DNA of 64,000 bases from Actinomycetota bacterium (GTDB lineage Bacteria; Actinomycetota; Actinomycetes; Propionibacteriales; Nocardioidaceae), in NCBI GenBank assembly GCA_009701885.1, contig WLJH01000017.1, positions 1-64,000 of the forward strand, read 5' to 3'. A model generated the notes under the pieces. It was given only the letters and a program-made list of their open reading frames with translations, was not told the origin of the DNA and ran no database searches. Shown in pieces: positions 1-8,228 of the stretch (position 1 is its first letter; each line of letters begins with the position of its first letter). Made by a program: the position numbers and the translations under genes.

Positions 1-4
1 CGGC

Positions 5-637
5 TCAGACCCGCCCGCGGCGCGCGAGCGCCTCGGCAGCGGCCACGGCGTCGGCGGCCGTCCCCGGGTCGGTCGCCGCGTCCACCGGCACGAGCCCGCC
101 GAGCAGGGCGGCCGGCCGGGTCATCCAGCCCCACACCCGCCACGGGTCCACCCCTGCTGCCAGCAGCGGCGACAACAGCCCCGCCAGCTCGGGTCGGGGC
201 TCACCGCTCGGGTCCAGCTGGAAGGCGGGGACGAGCAGCGCCAGCTCGGTCGGTACGCCGAGGAGCCGGTGCTCCGCGACGGCGCGGGTCACCGCGAAAC
301 GGGTCGCGTCCACGCTCGCCCCACGCAGCTCGGCCAGCGTGTCGTAGGTGAACCACTCCGAGTCGAGCAGCTCCCGCCGTACCCGCGCCAGGTGCGCTGC
401 CTGCACCAGCGGCACCGGCACCGCGTGCTGCGGCTCCTCGCCGTGCGAGCGCAGCAGCCGCTCGACCTGGAGCAGCCGGTCCTCGTCGAGCTCCTCGCCC
501 GTGCCGATGTCGACCCACCGCGCCGCGCCCGCGTCGTCGCGCTCGAGGCGGAGCATCCCCGACTCCTCGAGGTGCTCGACCAGCCCCAGCGAGGCCAGCC
601 AGGTCGCGAGCCGCTCGGCTGTCTTCTCGTGGTCCAC
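5..637 (-). CDS. Hypothetical protein, possible MbcA/ParS-like C-terminal domain
   Basis: Unrecognised soluble protein of about 210 residues. The frame stays open upstream to 721, but those codons read through a palindromic element (665-718), so I take the GTG at 637 as the start; this is uncertain and no good ribosome site is visible. The N-terminal half is acidic with a WVDIGTGEELDEDRLLQVE-type stretch. The C-terminal half has a helical segment (LLAAGVDPWRVWGWMTRP...LGGLVPVDA) resembling the toxin-binding helices of MbcA/ParS antitoxins. No partner toxin is visible because the window begins here. Function is not assigned; the family resemblance is my reading and is weak. Confidence 0.55.
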   Translation of the reverse strand: MDHEKTAERLATWLASLGLVEHLEESGMLRLERDDAGAARWVDIGTGEELDEDRLLQVERLLRSHGEEPQHAVPVPLVQAAHLARVRRELLDSEWFTYDTLAELRGASVDATRFAVTRAVAEHRLLGVPTELALLVPAFQLDPSGEPRPELAGLLSPLLAAGVDPWRVWGWMTRPAALLGGLVPVDAATDPGTAADAVAAAEALARRGRV

Positions 638-664
638 GGAGTAGAGCGTGCCGGACGAGGGGTA

Positions 665-718
665 CTCCGAACGATTTTTCACCCTCAGCTCGAGCTGAGG
701 GTGAAAAGAAGTGCGGAG
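665..718. repeat. Dispersed palindromic element, copy 1 (imperfect)
   Basis: Inverted repeat centred at 691/692. The inner 32 bp (676-707) form a perfect palindrome beginning TTTTCACCCTCAGCTC. The outer arms (TCCGAACGA on the left) pair imperfectly, with mismatches near 673-674 and 670. The same core and the same TCCGAACGA flank recur at 42390-42447. It lies at the 5' edge of the preceding minus-strand gene. Confidence 0.85.
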
Positions 719-849
719 CATTCCGGCTCCCCGCCCGAAGAGGAGCGGCGCGCGGCCGGGCCGTCCGGGGGTGGTTGACGGCTCGACCGCGCACCGAGAT
801 CGGGGCCGGCGCCCCGGTGGTGGGCGGGTGCGCTGGCGGGTCGGTCAGG

Positions 850-1053
850 TCAGCGGAAGGCGCACCCGCTGCTGAGACCGGCCCGGCGGAAGACCATCGC
901 CGCGGGGCAGAAGCCCGTGACGCTGGACTGCAGCAGGTTGAGGCCGACGAACGCGGTGAGCAGCAGCCACCACGGCGAGACCAGGGCGGCCAGCAGGGCG
1001 CTGACCAGGGTCATGGTGCCCGCGAGGGCGAGCACGGCACGATCGAGGTTCAT
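850..1053 (-). CDS. DUF2892 (YgaP-type) small membrane protein
   Basis: A 67-residue protein with two hydrophobic segments (about residues 6-24 and 26-45) followed by a GFCPAAMVFRRAG motif containing a conserved Cys. This matches the DUF2892 inner-membrane domain, which is often fused to or next to rhodanese domains (as in E. coli YgaP) and linked to sulfur transfer. It starts 34 bp after the MMPL gene ends, on the same strand, so the two are probably one transcript. Association with a CsoR/CstR-type regulator fits a sulfur or redox role. The family call is fairly firm; the role is inferred. Confidence 0.75.
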   Translation of the reverse strand: MNLDRAVLALAGTMTLVSALLAALVSPWWLLLTAFVGLNLLQSSVTGFCPAAMVFRRAGLSSGCAFR

Positions 1054-1087
1054 GGGCGGACTCTCTTTCGGCAGAGGTCGATGGTGA

Positions 1088-3265
1088 TCAGTCGTGGGCG
1101 AAGGAGATGGTGGGCAGCACCCGGCGCAGCCAGGCCGGGGACCACCAGGCGGCGTCGCCGGTGAGGCGCAGCAGCACGGGCAGCAGGACGAGCCGCACCA
1201 GGAAGGCGTCGAGCAGCACGGCGACGCCGAGCACGATGCCCATCTCCTTGGGCGGGATCGGGCCGGACAGGGCGAAGGTGAAGAACACCGCGACCATGAC
1301 CGCGCCGGCGGCGAAGATCACCCGGCCGGAGTGGGCCAGCGAGCCGACCATCGCCTCCTTGGCGTCACCCCAGCGCTCGTGGTGCTCCTTGGCCGAGGCC
1401 AGCAGGAACACGGTGTAGTCCATCGCGATCGCGAAGATCATCGCGAAGAAGAACACCGGAGCCCACGCGTCCAGGAAGCCCTGGGACTCGAAGCCCAGCA
1501 GGTCCGCGCCGTAGCCTTCCTGGAAGACGAGCCGCGCGACACCGAAGGCGGCGGCGGTCGACAGCAGGCTCACCAGCGTGCCGAGCAGCGAGATGAGCGG
1601 GGCCTGCAGCGCGACCAGCAGCAGCAGGAAGCCCAGCGCCAGCACGACGCCGATGACGATCGGCGTGGACTCGTCGAGCTGCGTCTTCAGGTCGAGGTTC
1701 TCCACCGCGGCGCCGCCGAGCAGCGCCGAGGACGGCAGCTCCCCGCGCAGCCGCTCGACGGTCTCCCCGAGCTCGGGGTCGGACGGGTCGACGGTCGGCA
1801 CGGCCTGGACCAGCACCAGGCCGGAGTCGTCGGTGGCGGGCATGGCGGGCAGTACGCCGGCGATGCCGCTGTCCGCGGACAGCACCGCTGCGGTCTCCTC
1901 GGCCTGCGCCTCCTCGACGACCACCCCGATCGCACCCGGGGCGCCCTCGCCGAGCTCGGACTGCACGACGTCGTACCCGACCCGCGCGGAGGCGTCCTCG
2001 GGCAGCACCTTGATCGAGGGCATGGCGGTGTTGAGGCCGAGCACGGGTGCGGCGAGCGCGAGCAGGACGAGCAGCGAGGCCAGGCCCCAGGTCCACGGGC
2101 GGGCCCAGAGCCGCTCGCCCCACGCGGCGAACTTCGGCGAGCGGTGCTCACCGGAGCGCGACCAGGGCAGCGCGCCCTTGTTGATGCGGTGGTCGAGCCA
2201 GCCGAGCACGAGCGGCAGGAGGGTGAGCGTCGCCCCCAGCACGAAGACGACGCTGATCATGATCCCGCCGGCCATGGACCGGAAGGAGGGTGAGGGCACG
2301 AGCATCACGGCAGACAGTGAGACCAGCACGGTCAGGCCCGACAGGAGGACGGCCTTGCCGGCGGTGTCCATGGTCTGCGCGATCGCCGGCTTCACGCCGT
2401 CGGGCCCGGGGTGGGCGGCGCGGGCGGCGCGGTAGCGGACGACGATGAAGAGGGCGTAGTCGATGCCGAGCGCGAGGGCGAACATCATCGCGAAGTTCAT
2501 CGCCCAGATGGAGACCGGCACGAGCTCGTTGATGAGCACCAGGGAGCCGGCGGAGGCGACGAGACCCGCGAGGGTCAGCAGCAGCGGGAGGCCGGCGGCG
2601 ACCAGGGCGCCGAACGCGAGGACGAGGATGGCCAGGGTGACCGGCCACGACATCAGCTCGCTCTTCAGCATCGCCTCGAGGTTGGCCTCGTTGAAGTCGC
2701 TCCACAGCAGCGAGGAGCCGGTCGGCGTCACCTGGACCGTGTCGGTGGAGAGGGCCGTGAGCTTGTCCTTGAGGTCGGTCGCGGCGCGCACCATGTCGTT
2801 GGTGTCGGCGCCCGCGCCGGCGAGGACCACGCCGGTGTCACCGTCCTGCGAGAGCGTGGCGCCGGGCTGCGGCGGCACGACCTGCGCGATCCGGTCGTCA
2901 CCCTCCAGCACCTCGGTGACCGCGGCGATGACCTCGGCCCCCTCGCCCTCGGTGACGGGGCCGGACTCGGAGCGCACGACCACCTGGATCGCGGAGGAGG
3001 CGTTCCCGCCGAAGCTCTCGACCGCCAGCTCGCGCGCGGCGACGGAGTCGGAGCCGTCGGCCTGCCAGCCGGCGCCGGACAGGTTGTGCTCGACGCGGGG
3101 GGCGAAGACGCCCAGCCCGACGATGAGCAGGACCCACACGATCGAGACGGCGCGACGGTGGTCGAGCACCCAGGTGCCGAGCCGGCCGAGCGGGCCAGGG
3201 CCATGGGCGACGCCGGACGGCGCGGCCCCGGACCTCGCGGGCGGGTGCTGGGCAGTGCTTGTCAT
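1088..3265 (-). CDS. MMPL/RND-family transporter
   Basis: A 725-residue membrane transporter with the duplicated MMPL plan: TM1 near 40-55, a periplasmic loop, a TM bundle at about 205-355, TM7 near 392-412, a second loop, and a TM bundle at about 535-705. Each bundle carries the Asp-Tyr pair of the proton relay (D269-Y270 and D616-Y617). The ATG at 3265 is preceded by AGGAGGAG at good spacing; an upstream in-frame start lacks a site. Such proteins use proton motive force to export lipids or hydrophobic compounds. It is divergent from the DUF302/CsoR-type pair and faces a GC-rich palindrome at 3298-3313. Substrate unknown. Confidence 0.9.
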   Translation of the reverse strand: MTSTAQHPPARSGAAPSGVAHGPGPLGRLGTWVLDHRRAVSIVWVLLIVGLGVFAPRVEHNLSGAGWQADGSDSVAARELAVESFGGNASSAIQVVVRSESGPVTEGEGAEVIAAVTEVLEGDDRIAQVVPPQPGATLSQDGDTGVVLAGAGADTNDMVRAATDLKDKLTALSTDTVQVTPTGSSLLWSDFNEANLEAMLKSELMSWPVTLAILVLAFGALVAAGLPLLLTLAGLVASAGSLVLINELVPVSIWAMNFAMMFALALGIDYALFIVVRYRAARAAHPGPDGVKPAIAQTMDTAGKAVLLSGLTVLVSLSAVMLVPSPSFRSMAGGIMISVVFVLGATLTLLPLVLGWLDHRINKGALPWSRSGEHRSPKFAAWGERLWARPWTWGLASLLVLLALAAPVLGLNTAMPSIKVLPEDASARVGYDVVQSELGEGAPGAIGVVVEEAQAEETAAVLSADSGIAGVLPAMPATDDSGLVLVQAVPTVDPSDPELGETVERLRGELPSSALLGGAAVENLDLKTQLDESTPIVIGVVLALGFLLLLVALQAPLISLLGTLVSLLSTAAAFGVARLVFQEGYGADLLGFESQGFLDAWAPVFFFAMIFAIAMDYTVFLLASAKEHHERWGDAKEAMVGSLAHSGRVIFAAGAVMVAVFFTFALSGPIPPKEMGIVLGVAVLLDAFLVRLVLLPVLLRLTGDAAWWSPAWLRRVLPTISFAHD

Positions 3266-3297
3266 GGACTCTCCTCCTGGGAGCAACGCTTGGCTAG

Positions 3298-3313
3298 AAC
3301 CCCCTGGGGGGTT
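3298..3313. promoter_or_regulatory. CsoR/CstR-type operator, site 1
   Basis: Palindrome AACCCCC-TG-GGGGGTT in the divergent region, 32 bp upstream of the MMPL start. Its reverse complement, extended by two bases, reads ATAACCCCCCAGGGGGTT, exactly the sequence at 36188-36205 upstream of the rhodanese/MBL operon. GC-tract palindromes of this form are typical of CsoR-family operators. Binding is inferred. Confidence 0.7.
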
Positions 3314-3332
3314 ATGATGGACTCATGAAAGC

Positions 3333-3348
3333 AACCCCTAGGGGGGTT
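3333..3348. promoter_or_regulatory. CsoR/CstR-type operator, site 2
   Basis: Second related palindrome, AACCCC-TAGG-GGGGTT, centred 35 bp from site 1 and 22 bp upstream of the DUF302 start. Both sites are followed by TTATG on the plus strand, so they look like two copies of one element serving the two divergent transcripts. Confidence 0.65.
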
Positions 3349-3369
3349 ATGCAAGTCCGAGGAGGAAGC

Positions 3370-3771
3370 ATGTCCGGCTACACGCTCACCGCACGCTCGA
3401 AGCAGGGGTACGACGACACCGTCGCCCGGGTCCGCGAGCTGCTCGCCGACGCCGGCTTCGGCGTGCTCACCGAGATCGACCTGAAGGCGACGCTCAAGGC
3501 GAAGCTCGACGTCGACGTCACGCCCCAGGTGATCCTGGGCGCGTGCCGCCCGCAGCTGGCCCACCAGGCGCTGGCCGCCGACCCGTCCGTGGCGGCACTG
3601 CTGCCCTGCAACGTGGTCGTGCGCGGTGAGGGCGACGGCGCGGTCGTCGAGGCGTTCGACCCGCAGGTGATGATCTCGATGACCGACGCCTCCGAAGCGG
3701 TCTGCCAGGTCGCCGAGGACGCGCGCGAGCGGCTGCTCGGCGTCATCGCCCGGGTCGAGGACGGGTCCTGA
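3370..3771 (+). CDS. DUF302 domain protein
   Basis: A 133-residue DUF302 protein, with the typical GYDDTVARVRELLADAGFGVLTEIDLKATLKAKL opening spread over about residues 10-45 and a central GACRPQLAHQAL motif. DUF302 proteins are small alpha/beta proteins of unknown mechanism, often near metal, redox or sulfur genes. The ATG at 3370 follows GAGGAGGAAG, so I prefer it over the longer frame from 3325, which runs through operator site 2. Its TGA overlaps the ATG of the CsoR-type regulator by one base (TGATG), implying translational coupling. Confidence 0.85.
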   Translation: MSGYTLTARSKQGYDDTVARVRELLADAGFGVLTEIDLKATLKAKLDVDVTPQVILGACRPQLAHQALAADPSVAALLPCNVVVRGEGDGAVVEAFDPQVMISMTDASEAVCQVAEDARERLLGVIARVEDGS

Positions 3772-4034
3772 TGCAGCTCGAGGCAGCGGCCACCAAGCCG
3801 CTCGTGACGCGCATGAAGCGCGCGCACGGTCACCTCGCGACGGTGATCCGGATGCTCGAGGAGGGCTCGGACTGCGAGGACGTCCTGATGCAGCTGGCCG
3901 CGGTCAACAAGGCACTGTCGCGGGCCGGCTTCGCCCTCGTCGCCAGCGGCATGGAGCAGTGCCTGCTCGAGGGCGACGACCTCGACGGGAGCCAGCGGGC
4001 CCGGATGGAGAAGCTCTTCCTCGCGCTGGCGTGA
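3771..4034 (+). CDS. CsoR-family repressor, CstR-like (two Cys, no His)
   Basis: An 87-residue all-helical DUF156 regulator. In copper-sensing CsoR the ligands are Cys, His and Cys. Here the equivalents are C35, G60 and C64: both cysteines remain 29 residues apart but the histidine is a glycine. That pattern is the one described for CstR-type persulfide sensors, which form Cys-persulfide or polysulfide crosslinks and then release DNA. It is coupled to the DUF302 gene and lies next to two matching palindromes, so autoregulation is likely. A third identical site sits upstream of a rhodanese/MBL gene at 36 kb. Family certain; persulfide sensing is inference from residues and context. Confidence 0.85.
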   Translation: MQLEAAATKPLVTRMKRAHGHLATVIRMLEEGSDCEDVLMQLAAVNKALSRAGFALVASGMEQCLLEGDDLDGSQRARMEKLFLALA

Positions 4035-4122
4035 GGGCCGGGGCGCGCACCGGGCCTTGCCGTGCTCCGGCACAGTGGGACCGACGCGGGCACCTGCCCG
4101 CCCGAACCGAGGAGCAACTGCC

Positions 4123-4404
4123 ATGAAGGCTGTGTGGAACGGCGAGGTCATCGCCGAGAGCGACGACACGGTCGTGGTGGAGGGCAACCACTACTTCCCC
4201 CGCGCGGCCCTGCGCGAGGACGTCCTGGAGCCGTCCGACCACCACACCACCTGTGGGTGGAAGGGCCAGGCGTCGTACTACTCGCTCTCCGTCGGCGGCC
4301 AGCACAACGCCGATGCGGTCTGGTACTACCCGGAGCCGCTGCCGGGCGCCGAGCAGGTCGCCGACCGGGTCGCGTTCTGGCGGGGTGTGCAGGTCACCGA
4401 CTGA
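4123..4404 (+). CDS. DUF427 domain protein
   Basis: A 93-residue DUF427 protein with the family pattern: W-N-G near residue 5, IAES, a VEGNHYFPRAAL motif, then TTCGWKGQASYYS. The ATG at 4123 follows CGAGGAGC; the open frame upstream (from 4057) lacks family sequence. DUF427 proteins are small beta-rich proteins of unknown function, widespread in actinobacteria. It stands alone after the CsoR-type gene, with 88 bp between, so it is not clearly part of that operon. Confidence 0.85.
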   Translation: MKAVWNGEVIAESDDTVVVEGNHYFPRAALREDVLEPSDHHTTCGWKGQASYYSLSVGGQHNADAVWYYPEPLPGAEQVADRVAFWRGVQVTD

Positions 4405-4434
4405 CGGGGACCCGCGCACCGTAGGCTCCCGCCC

Positions 4435-4746
4435 ATGGTGGCGAGCAGGTCCGCACGGGCGCGCAAGGCGAGCGCCGAGGCGGGCACGCTCGCCACGGTC
4501 AGGATCGACCTCGCCTCCGACGAGTCGTTCGCCTACCGGATCGACTGCACCGCGTGCCGCACCGCCGGCGGCCGCAGCCCGTGGTCGACGTACCGACGGG
4601 GCGAGGACAACGGCTACCTCGCCGCGATGGACCGCTGGTCCTTCCACCTCGTGGCGAAGCACCCGGACGAGCAGGCGCCCTGCCTGGCCTACCTGGGCGA
4701 GGCGCAGCAGCGGTTGCAGGAACGACGCGAGGGCCGCGAGGCCTGA
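4435..4746 (+). CDS. Conserved hypothetical small protein
   Basis: A 103-residue protein not assigned to a named family. The N-terminal 17 residues are basic. The body carries IDCTACRTAGG with two cysteines (C38, C41) and a third at C83, plus WSFHLVAKHPD, which could form a small metal or thiol site. It begins 30 bp after the DUF427 gene and may be cotranscribed with it. Codon use looks like its neighbours. Function unknown. Confidence 0.65.
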   Translation: MVASRSARARKASAEAGTLATVRIDLASDESFAYRIDCTACRTAGGRSPWSTYRRGEDNGYLAAMDRWSFHLVAKHPDEQAPCLAYLGEAQQRLQERREGREA

Positions 4747-4756
4747 CGCCCGCAGC

Positions 4757-4807
4757 AGCTCCCGGGGATCGAGCCGGCGCATCCTTCGGGAGCTCTGGGC
4801 CCGGCTC
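4757..4807. terminator. Hairpin between convergent genes
   Basis: AGCTCCCG (4757-4764) pairs with CGGGAGCT (4787-4794), and an alternative stem GAGCCGG/CCGGCTC (4771-4777 with 4801-4807) overlaps it. It lies between the plus-strand gene ending at 4746 and the zur gene ending at 4826, where a bidirectional terminator is expected. No clear U-tract. Confidence 0.45.
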
Positions 4808-4825
4808 GGCACCACCGATGAGGAC

Positions 4826-5233
4826 TCAGGCGGTGCTGCACTCCGCGCACAGCCCGAAGATCTCCACGGTGTGCGAGACGTCGGTGAAGCCGTGCTCCTC
4901 GGCGGCCGCGTGGGCCCAGCGCTCGACCGCCGGGCCGGTCAGCTCGACCGTGCGCCCGCACGAGCGGCAGACCAGGTGGTGGTGGTGCTGGGGGCTGCAC
5001 TGGCGGTAGAGCACCTCGCCGGCCTCGTTGCGGACGCTGTCGATCTCGGCGTCCTCGCTCAGCGTCTGCAACGTGCGGTAGACCGTCGACAACCCGACCG
5101 TCTCCCCGCGCGCCCGCAGCTGGGCGTGGATCTCCTGGGCGCTGGCCAACGAGTCCAGCTCCCCGACGAGCTCGCGCACGAGCGCGCGCTGCCGCGTGGA
5201 GCGGCGTACGACGGTGCCGTCAGCGGAGGTCAT
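4826..5233 (-). CDS. zur: Fur-family zinc regulator (Zur)
   Basis: A 135-residue Fur-family repressor: winged helix at about residues 10-75 (LSTVYRTLQTL recognition segment), then the metal domain with HHHHL near residue 83, a CRSC pair and a C-terminal CAEC pair forming the structural zinc site. It is the third gene of an operon behind a DUF318 permease and a TIGR03943-type protein, 19 bp after the latter. A cluster of zinc-free ribosomal proteins lies 2 kb upstream. This context makes Zur, rather than Fur or PerR, the best call. A Zur-like box upstream of the operon suggests autoregulation. Confidence 0.9.
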   Translation of the reverse strand: MTSADGTVVRRSTRQRALVRELVGELDSLASAQEIHAQLRARGETVGLSTVYRTLQTLSEDAEIDSVRNEAGEVLYRQCSPQHHHHLVCRSCGRTVELTGPAVERWAHAAAEEHGFTDVSHTVEIFGLCAECSTA

Positions 5234-5252
5234 GAGGGGAGTCTAGGGAGGC

Positions 5253-5960
5253 TCACTCGTAGGTCTGCAGGGGCTCGTCGACGATCTCGACCGACTCCGC
5301 GGCCAGCACGACCTCGAAGGGCGGCTCGACCCCCGTGCCGGTGACGTGCGTGCCCGTGACCGCGACCCACTCGTCGCGCTCCGGCCGCTCGGCGCCGTCG
5401 ACCTTGACCCGGTAGGCCATGGCGTCCGCGGCGCAGCAGCCGATCTGCATGCGGGTGACGTACCAGCCCCCGTCCTCCCCGCCGCCGTAGCTCACGAAGC
5501 CGGTGAGCGTGACCTGCTGCTCCTCCAGCTCCGGGTCGGCCACCTGCGCCAGCCACATGAACTCCTCGACGGGCAGGTCCACCGGACCGTCACCGCCCAG
5601 CGAGGTCGCCTCGGTCGGTGCGCTCACCGCCACCAGGTCGTCGGCCCGGCGCTCCGCGAGGTAGGAGCCCAGCTCGGGCGGGCTGACGACGAAGGCGATG
5701 ATCCCGGGCAGCACCAGCAGCCAGGTGACCCGGGGAACGCCGTGACCGTGTCCGTCCTCGCCGTGATCGTGCCCGTGCTCCTCGTCCGTGTCCTCGCGCA
5801 GCAGCGGCCCGAGCGCGAGGAGGAGCAGCAGGGCACCGCTGACCAGCAGAGGCCACCTCATCCACTCCACGACGTAGCGCAGGTAGGCGTCGGTGCCGGC
5901 GATGCGCAGCAGCACCGCGCCGAGGAACATCAGGAGCAGGCCCTGGGTCGGGAGCCTCAC
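5253..5960 (-). CDS. TIGR03943-family membrane protein
   Basis: A 235-residue protein with two N-terminal TM segments (about 5-22 and 33-52), a His/Asp-rich loop (DEEHGHDHGEDGHGHG), a third TM segment (about 75-92) and a long C-terminal domain with IGCCAADAMAYRVKV. This is the layout of the TIGR03943 family, encoded next to DUF318 permeases. The GTG at 5960 overlaps the permease stop as GTGA, so I choose it; an in-frame ATG at 5972 is the alternative. The His-rich loop and zur neighbour suggest metal, probably zinc, binding or transport. Exact role unknown. Confidence 0.8.
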   Translation of the reverse strand: MRLPTQGLLLMFLGAVLLRIAGTDAYLRYVVEWMRWPLLVSGALLLLLALGPLLREDTDEEHGHDHGEDGHGHGVPRVTWLLVLPGIIAFVVSPPELGSYLAERRADDLVAVSAPTEATSLGGDGPVDLPVEEFMWLAQVADPELEEQQVTLTGFVSYGGGEDGGWYVTRMQIGCCAADAMAYRVKVDGAERPERDEWVAVTGTHVTGTGVEPPFEVVLAAESVEIVDEPLQTYE

Positions 5961-6946
5961 AGCAACCACCATCCCACGAGGCTGGCGCAGGCCACGGCGG
6001 TGCCGATGACCAGCGGGACGAACTGCCGGGCGAAGGCTCCGCCGAAGGTGCCGGCCTCCATGCTCGCCAGCTTCACGTCCATCGCCGGGCCGACCACCAT
6101 GAAGACGAGCTTCGCGGTGTCGGAGAAGGCGGTGAAGCTGGCCGCCACGAAGGCGTCGGACTCCGAGCACAGTGCGACGACGAAGGCGAAGAGCGCCATC
6201 GTGAGCACGCCGAGGACGGCCTGGCCGGCGACGGTGTCGATGATGGCCCGCGGGACGAAGCTGTTGACCGCAGCGGCCAGGGCGGCGCCGAGCACCAGGA
6301 ACCCGGAGGCGTGGACGAAGTCGTGCCGGACGGTCGCGACGAACCGCTCCCGGGTCGAGGAGCTCTCGTCGATGACCTGCTCGAGCCTGCGCAGCGGGAG
6401 CCGGCTGCCGCGCGAGAGGCACCACCAGCCGACGAGCACCGCCGTCATGAGGGAGGCGATGAACCGGGCGGCGACGATGTCCCACTCGCCGGGGAACGCG
6501 ACGGCGGTCGACACGATCACGGCGGGGTTCACGGCTGGGGCGGCCAGGAGGAAGGTCAGCGCCACCGCCGGTGCGATGCCGCGGCGGATCAGGCTGCCCG
6601 CGATCGGGACGGCCGCGCACTCGCAGCCGGGCAGCCCGACCCCGGCGACACCGGCGACCGGGACGGCCAGCACGTCGTTGCGCGGGACGACCCGCTGCAG
6701 GACCCGCTCCGAGAGGACGATCGAGATGATCGCCGACAGCATCACGCCGAGCACCAGGAAGGGCGTGGACTGGATGACGATGGCCAGGAAGATCGTCGAC
6801 CAGGTCCCGAACTGCGGCCCGTCGAGGTACGGCGCCACGAACTGGCCACCGAAGACCACGACCAGCAGTCCGAGGGCGACCAGCTCCATCTGGCCGACGG
6901 CCCGGCGGCGGGCCCGCCTCGGCTGCTCGGTCAGCGTCTCGTCCAT
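5957..6946 (-). CDS. DUF318/YraQ-type permease
   Basis: A 329-residue permease with eight or more TM segments and the family motif GLPGCECAAVPIAGSLIRRG near residues 105-125 containing a Cys-x-Cys pair. A second conserved region is FVVALCSESDAFVAASF near 255. DUF318 permeases are linked to export or handling of metals and metalloids. Here the gene begins the permease, TIGR03943, zur operon, so a zinc-related role is inferred. A Zur-like palindrome lies 29 bp upstream of the start. Transport substrate not established. Confidence 0.85.
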   Translation of the reverse strand: MDETLTEQPRRARRRAVGQMELVALGLLVVVFGGQFVAPYLDGPQFGTWSTIFLAIVIQSTPFLVLGVMLSAIISIVLSERVLQRVVPRNDVLAVPVAGVAGVGLPGCECAAVPIAGSLIRRGIAPAVALTFLLAAPAVNPAVIVSTAVAFPGEWDIVAARFIASLMTAVLVGWWCLSRGSRLPLRRLEQVIDESSSTRERFVATVRHDFVHASGFLVLGAALAAAVNSFVPRAIIDTVAGQAVLGVLTMALFAFVVALCSESDAFVAASFTAFSDTAKLVFMVVGPAMDVKLASMEAGTFGGAFARQFVPLVIGTAVACASLVGWWLL

Positions 6947-6974
6947 CCTCGCCCTCCGGTCGCACGGCTGCAGG

Positions 6975-6988
6975 TGGGAATCATTCCC
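6975..6988. promoter_or_regulatory. Zur-like box upstream of the permease operon
   Basis: TGGGAATCATTCCC contains GGGAAT-C-ATTCCC, a 6-bp inverted repeat in the same register as the strong Zur box at 9831-9849 (common pattern TGRGAATCRTTCYC). It sits 29 bp upstream of the DUF318 permease start, so Zur probably controls its own operon. Confidence 0.6.
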
Positions 6989-7056
6989 GCATTGTGCCCG
7001 GTCAACGACCCTCGTGGCCTGGCCTCACGCCATGGCTGTGGACGAGACGTGCCGGG

Positions 7057-7359
7057 TCACCAGGAGGACTTGGTGATCCCCGGGAGCTCGCCCCGGTGCG
7101 CCAGGGTCCGCAGGTTGATCCGCGAGAGCCCCACCTTGCCGACGTAGCCGCGGGGACGGCCGTCGACCTGGTCGCGGTTGCGCACCCGCACGGGGCTGGC
7201 GTCGCGGGGGAGTCGGGACAGGGCGCGCACCGCGGCGTCGCGCTCCTCGGACGTCGCTGCCGTGCGGACCTGCTCCTTCAGGGCGGCCCGCCGCTCGGCG
7301 TACCTCGCGACGACCTGCTTGCGGCGCTCGTTGGCGACGACCTTGCTCTTCTTGGCCAC
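7057..7359 (-). CDS. rpsN: Ribosomal protein S14, zinc-free paralogue
   Basis: A 100-residue S14 (uS14) of the long, Cys-free type, ending [32 protein letters not shown] across its last third. The zinc-ribbon form of S14 has two CxxC pairs; none exist here. It is the last gene of a Zur-controlled cluster that encodes replacements for zinc-containing ribosomal proteins, freeing zinc during starvation. The gap to the L33 gene is 3 bp. Identification is secure. Confidence 0.95.
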   Translation of the reverse strand: MAKKSKVVANERRKQVVARYAERRAALKEQVRTAATSEERDAAVRALSRLPRDASPVRVRNRDQVDGRPRGYVGKVGLSRINLRTLAHRGELPGITKSSW

Positions 7360-7362
7360 GGC

Positions 7363-7533
7363 TCAGCGCTCCTCTCGGAAGTCGACGTGCTGCCGGATCC
7401 GCGGGTCGTACTTGCGCATGACCAGCCGGTCGGGGTCGTTGCGGCGGTTCTTGCGGGTGACGTAGGTGTAGCCCGTGCCCGCCGTGGAGCGGAGCTTCAC
7501 GATGGGCCGGACGTCACTGCCCCGCTTGGCCAT
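7363..7533 (-). CDS. rpmG: Ribosomal protein L33, zinc-free paralogue
   Basis: A 56-residue bL33 ([19 protein letters not shown] start, [14 protein letters not shown] core, [10 protein letters not shown] end) with no cysteine, hence the zinc-independent form. Its ATG overlaps the L28 stop by one base (TGATG on the minus strand). It is part of the alternative ribosomal protein operon and is expected to replace the zinc-ribbon L33 when zinc is scarce. Confidence 0.95.
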   Translation of the reverse strand: MAKRGSDVRPIVKLRSTAGTGYTYVTRKNRRNDPDRLVMRKYDPRIRQHVDFREER

Positions 7534-7769
7534 CAGACCTTCCCGCCTCGCGCACGGATGTCGGCGACGACGGCGTCGATGCCGCGCTGGTCGACGGTCT
7601 TGATGCCGCGAGCGCTCAGGGTGAGCGTGACGTGGCGGCCCAGGCTGGGCGCCCAGTAGCGCATGGACTGGATGTTGACGTCGAAACGACGCTTCGTGCG
7701 GCGGTGGGAGTGCGAGACGTGGTGGCCGAAGCCGGGGGTCGTCCCGGTGACCTGGCAGACGCGGGCCAT
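7533..7769 (-). CDS. rpmB: Ribosomal protein L28, zinc-free paralogue
   Basis: A 78-residue bL28 with [25 protein letters not shown] and [15 protein letters not shown] motifs. Only one Cys is present, so the four-Cys zinc site of the other L28 form cannot be built. Downstream it overlaps the L33 gene; upstream 46 bp separate it from L36. Member of the Zur-linked alternative ribosomal protein operon. Confidence 0.95.
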   Translation of the reverse strand: MARVCQVTGTTPGFGHHVSHSHRRTKRRFDVNIQSMRYWAPSLGRHVTLTLSARGIKTVDQRGIDAVVADIRARGGKV

Positions 7770-7815
7770 GGGTTCCTCTCGGTGTGGGTGCCGGTGTGTG
7801 GGTGTACGGGGGCGC

Positions 7816-7938
7816 TCAGCCCTGGCGGGTCTTGAGCCGGGGGTTCTTCTTGTTGATGACGTACAACCGGCCTCGACGGCGCACGACCTGCGAGCCGGGC
7901 TGGTTCTTGACCGAGCGCAGCGAGTTGCGGACCTTCAC
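7816..7938 (-). CDS. rpmJ: Ribosomal protein L36, zinc-free paralogue
   Basis: A 40-residue protein starting [19 protein letters not shown] and ending [12 protein letters not shown], the YkgO-type bL36 without the CCHC zinc site of standard L36. GTG start at 7938 preceded by GAGAGGAAC. It lies between the S18 and L28 genes on the same strand. Confidence 0.93.
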   Translation of the reverse strand: MKVRNSLRSVKNQPGSQVVRRRGRLYVINKKNPRLKTRQG

Positions 7939-7982
7939 GGGGTTCCTCTCGTGGTGGGGGCGGTGGCGGTGCCGGGGGAGGC

Positions 7983-8228
7983 TCAGCGGCCGGCGTACGG
8001 CAGGAGGGCCATCTCCCGGGCGTTCTTGACCGCCTGCGTGACCAGACGCTGCTGGCGGGGCGTGATGCCGGTGAGCCGGCGGGCGCGGATCTTGCCGCGG
8101 TCGGAGATGAAGGTCCGCAGCAGCGCCACGTCCTTGTAGTCGACGTGCGTCACGTCGGGTGCCAGCAGCGGCTTCTTGCGGGCCTTCGGGCTGCGCGGCG
8201 CGGTGCGCGTGCGGGGAGCGGCGCTCAC
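7983..8228 (-). CDS. rpsR: Ribosomal protein S18 paralogue
   Basis: An 81-residue bS18 with a basic N-terminus and the family core [18 protein letters not shown] followed by [31 protein letters not shown]. The GTG at 8228 overlaps the L32 stop as GTGA, showing coupling. No cysteine is present; standard actinobacterial S18 often carries a CxxC-type N-terminal zinc site. It is a member of the alternative ribosomal set in this cluster. Confidence 0.95.
   Translation of the reverse strand: MSAAPRTRTAPRSPKARKKPLLAPDVTHVDYKDVALLRTFISDRGKIRARRLTGITPRQQRLVTQAVKNAREMALLPYAGR

Noticed and set aside
1094..2293. Long plus-strand frame opposite the MMPL gene
   Set aside because: It is antisense to a well-supported transporter, has Gln/His/Arg-rich shadow composition and no ribosome site.
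5346..7076. Long plus-strand frame over the permease operon
   Set aside because: Shadow of three coupled minus-strand genes with clear family motifs.
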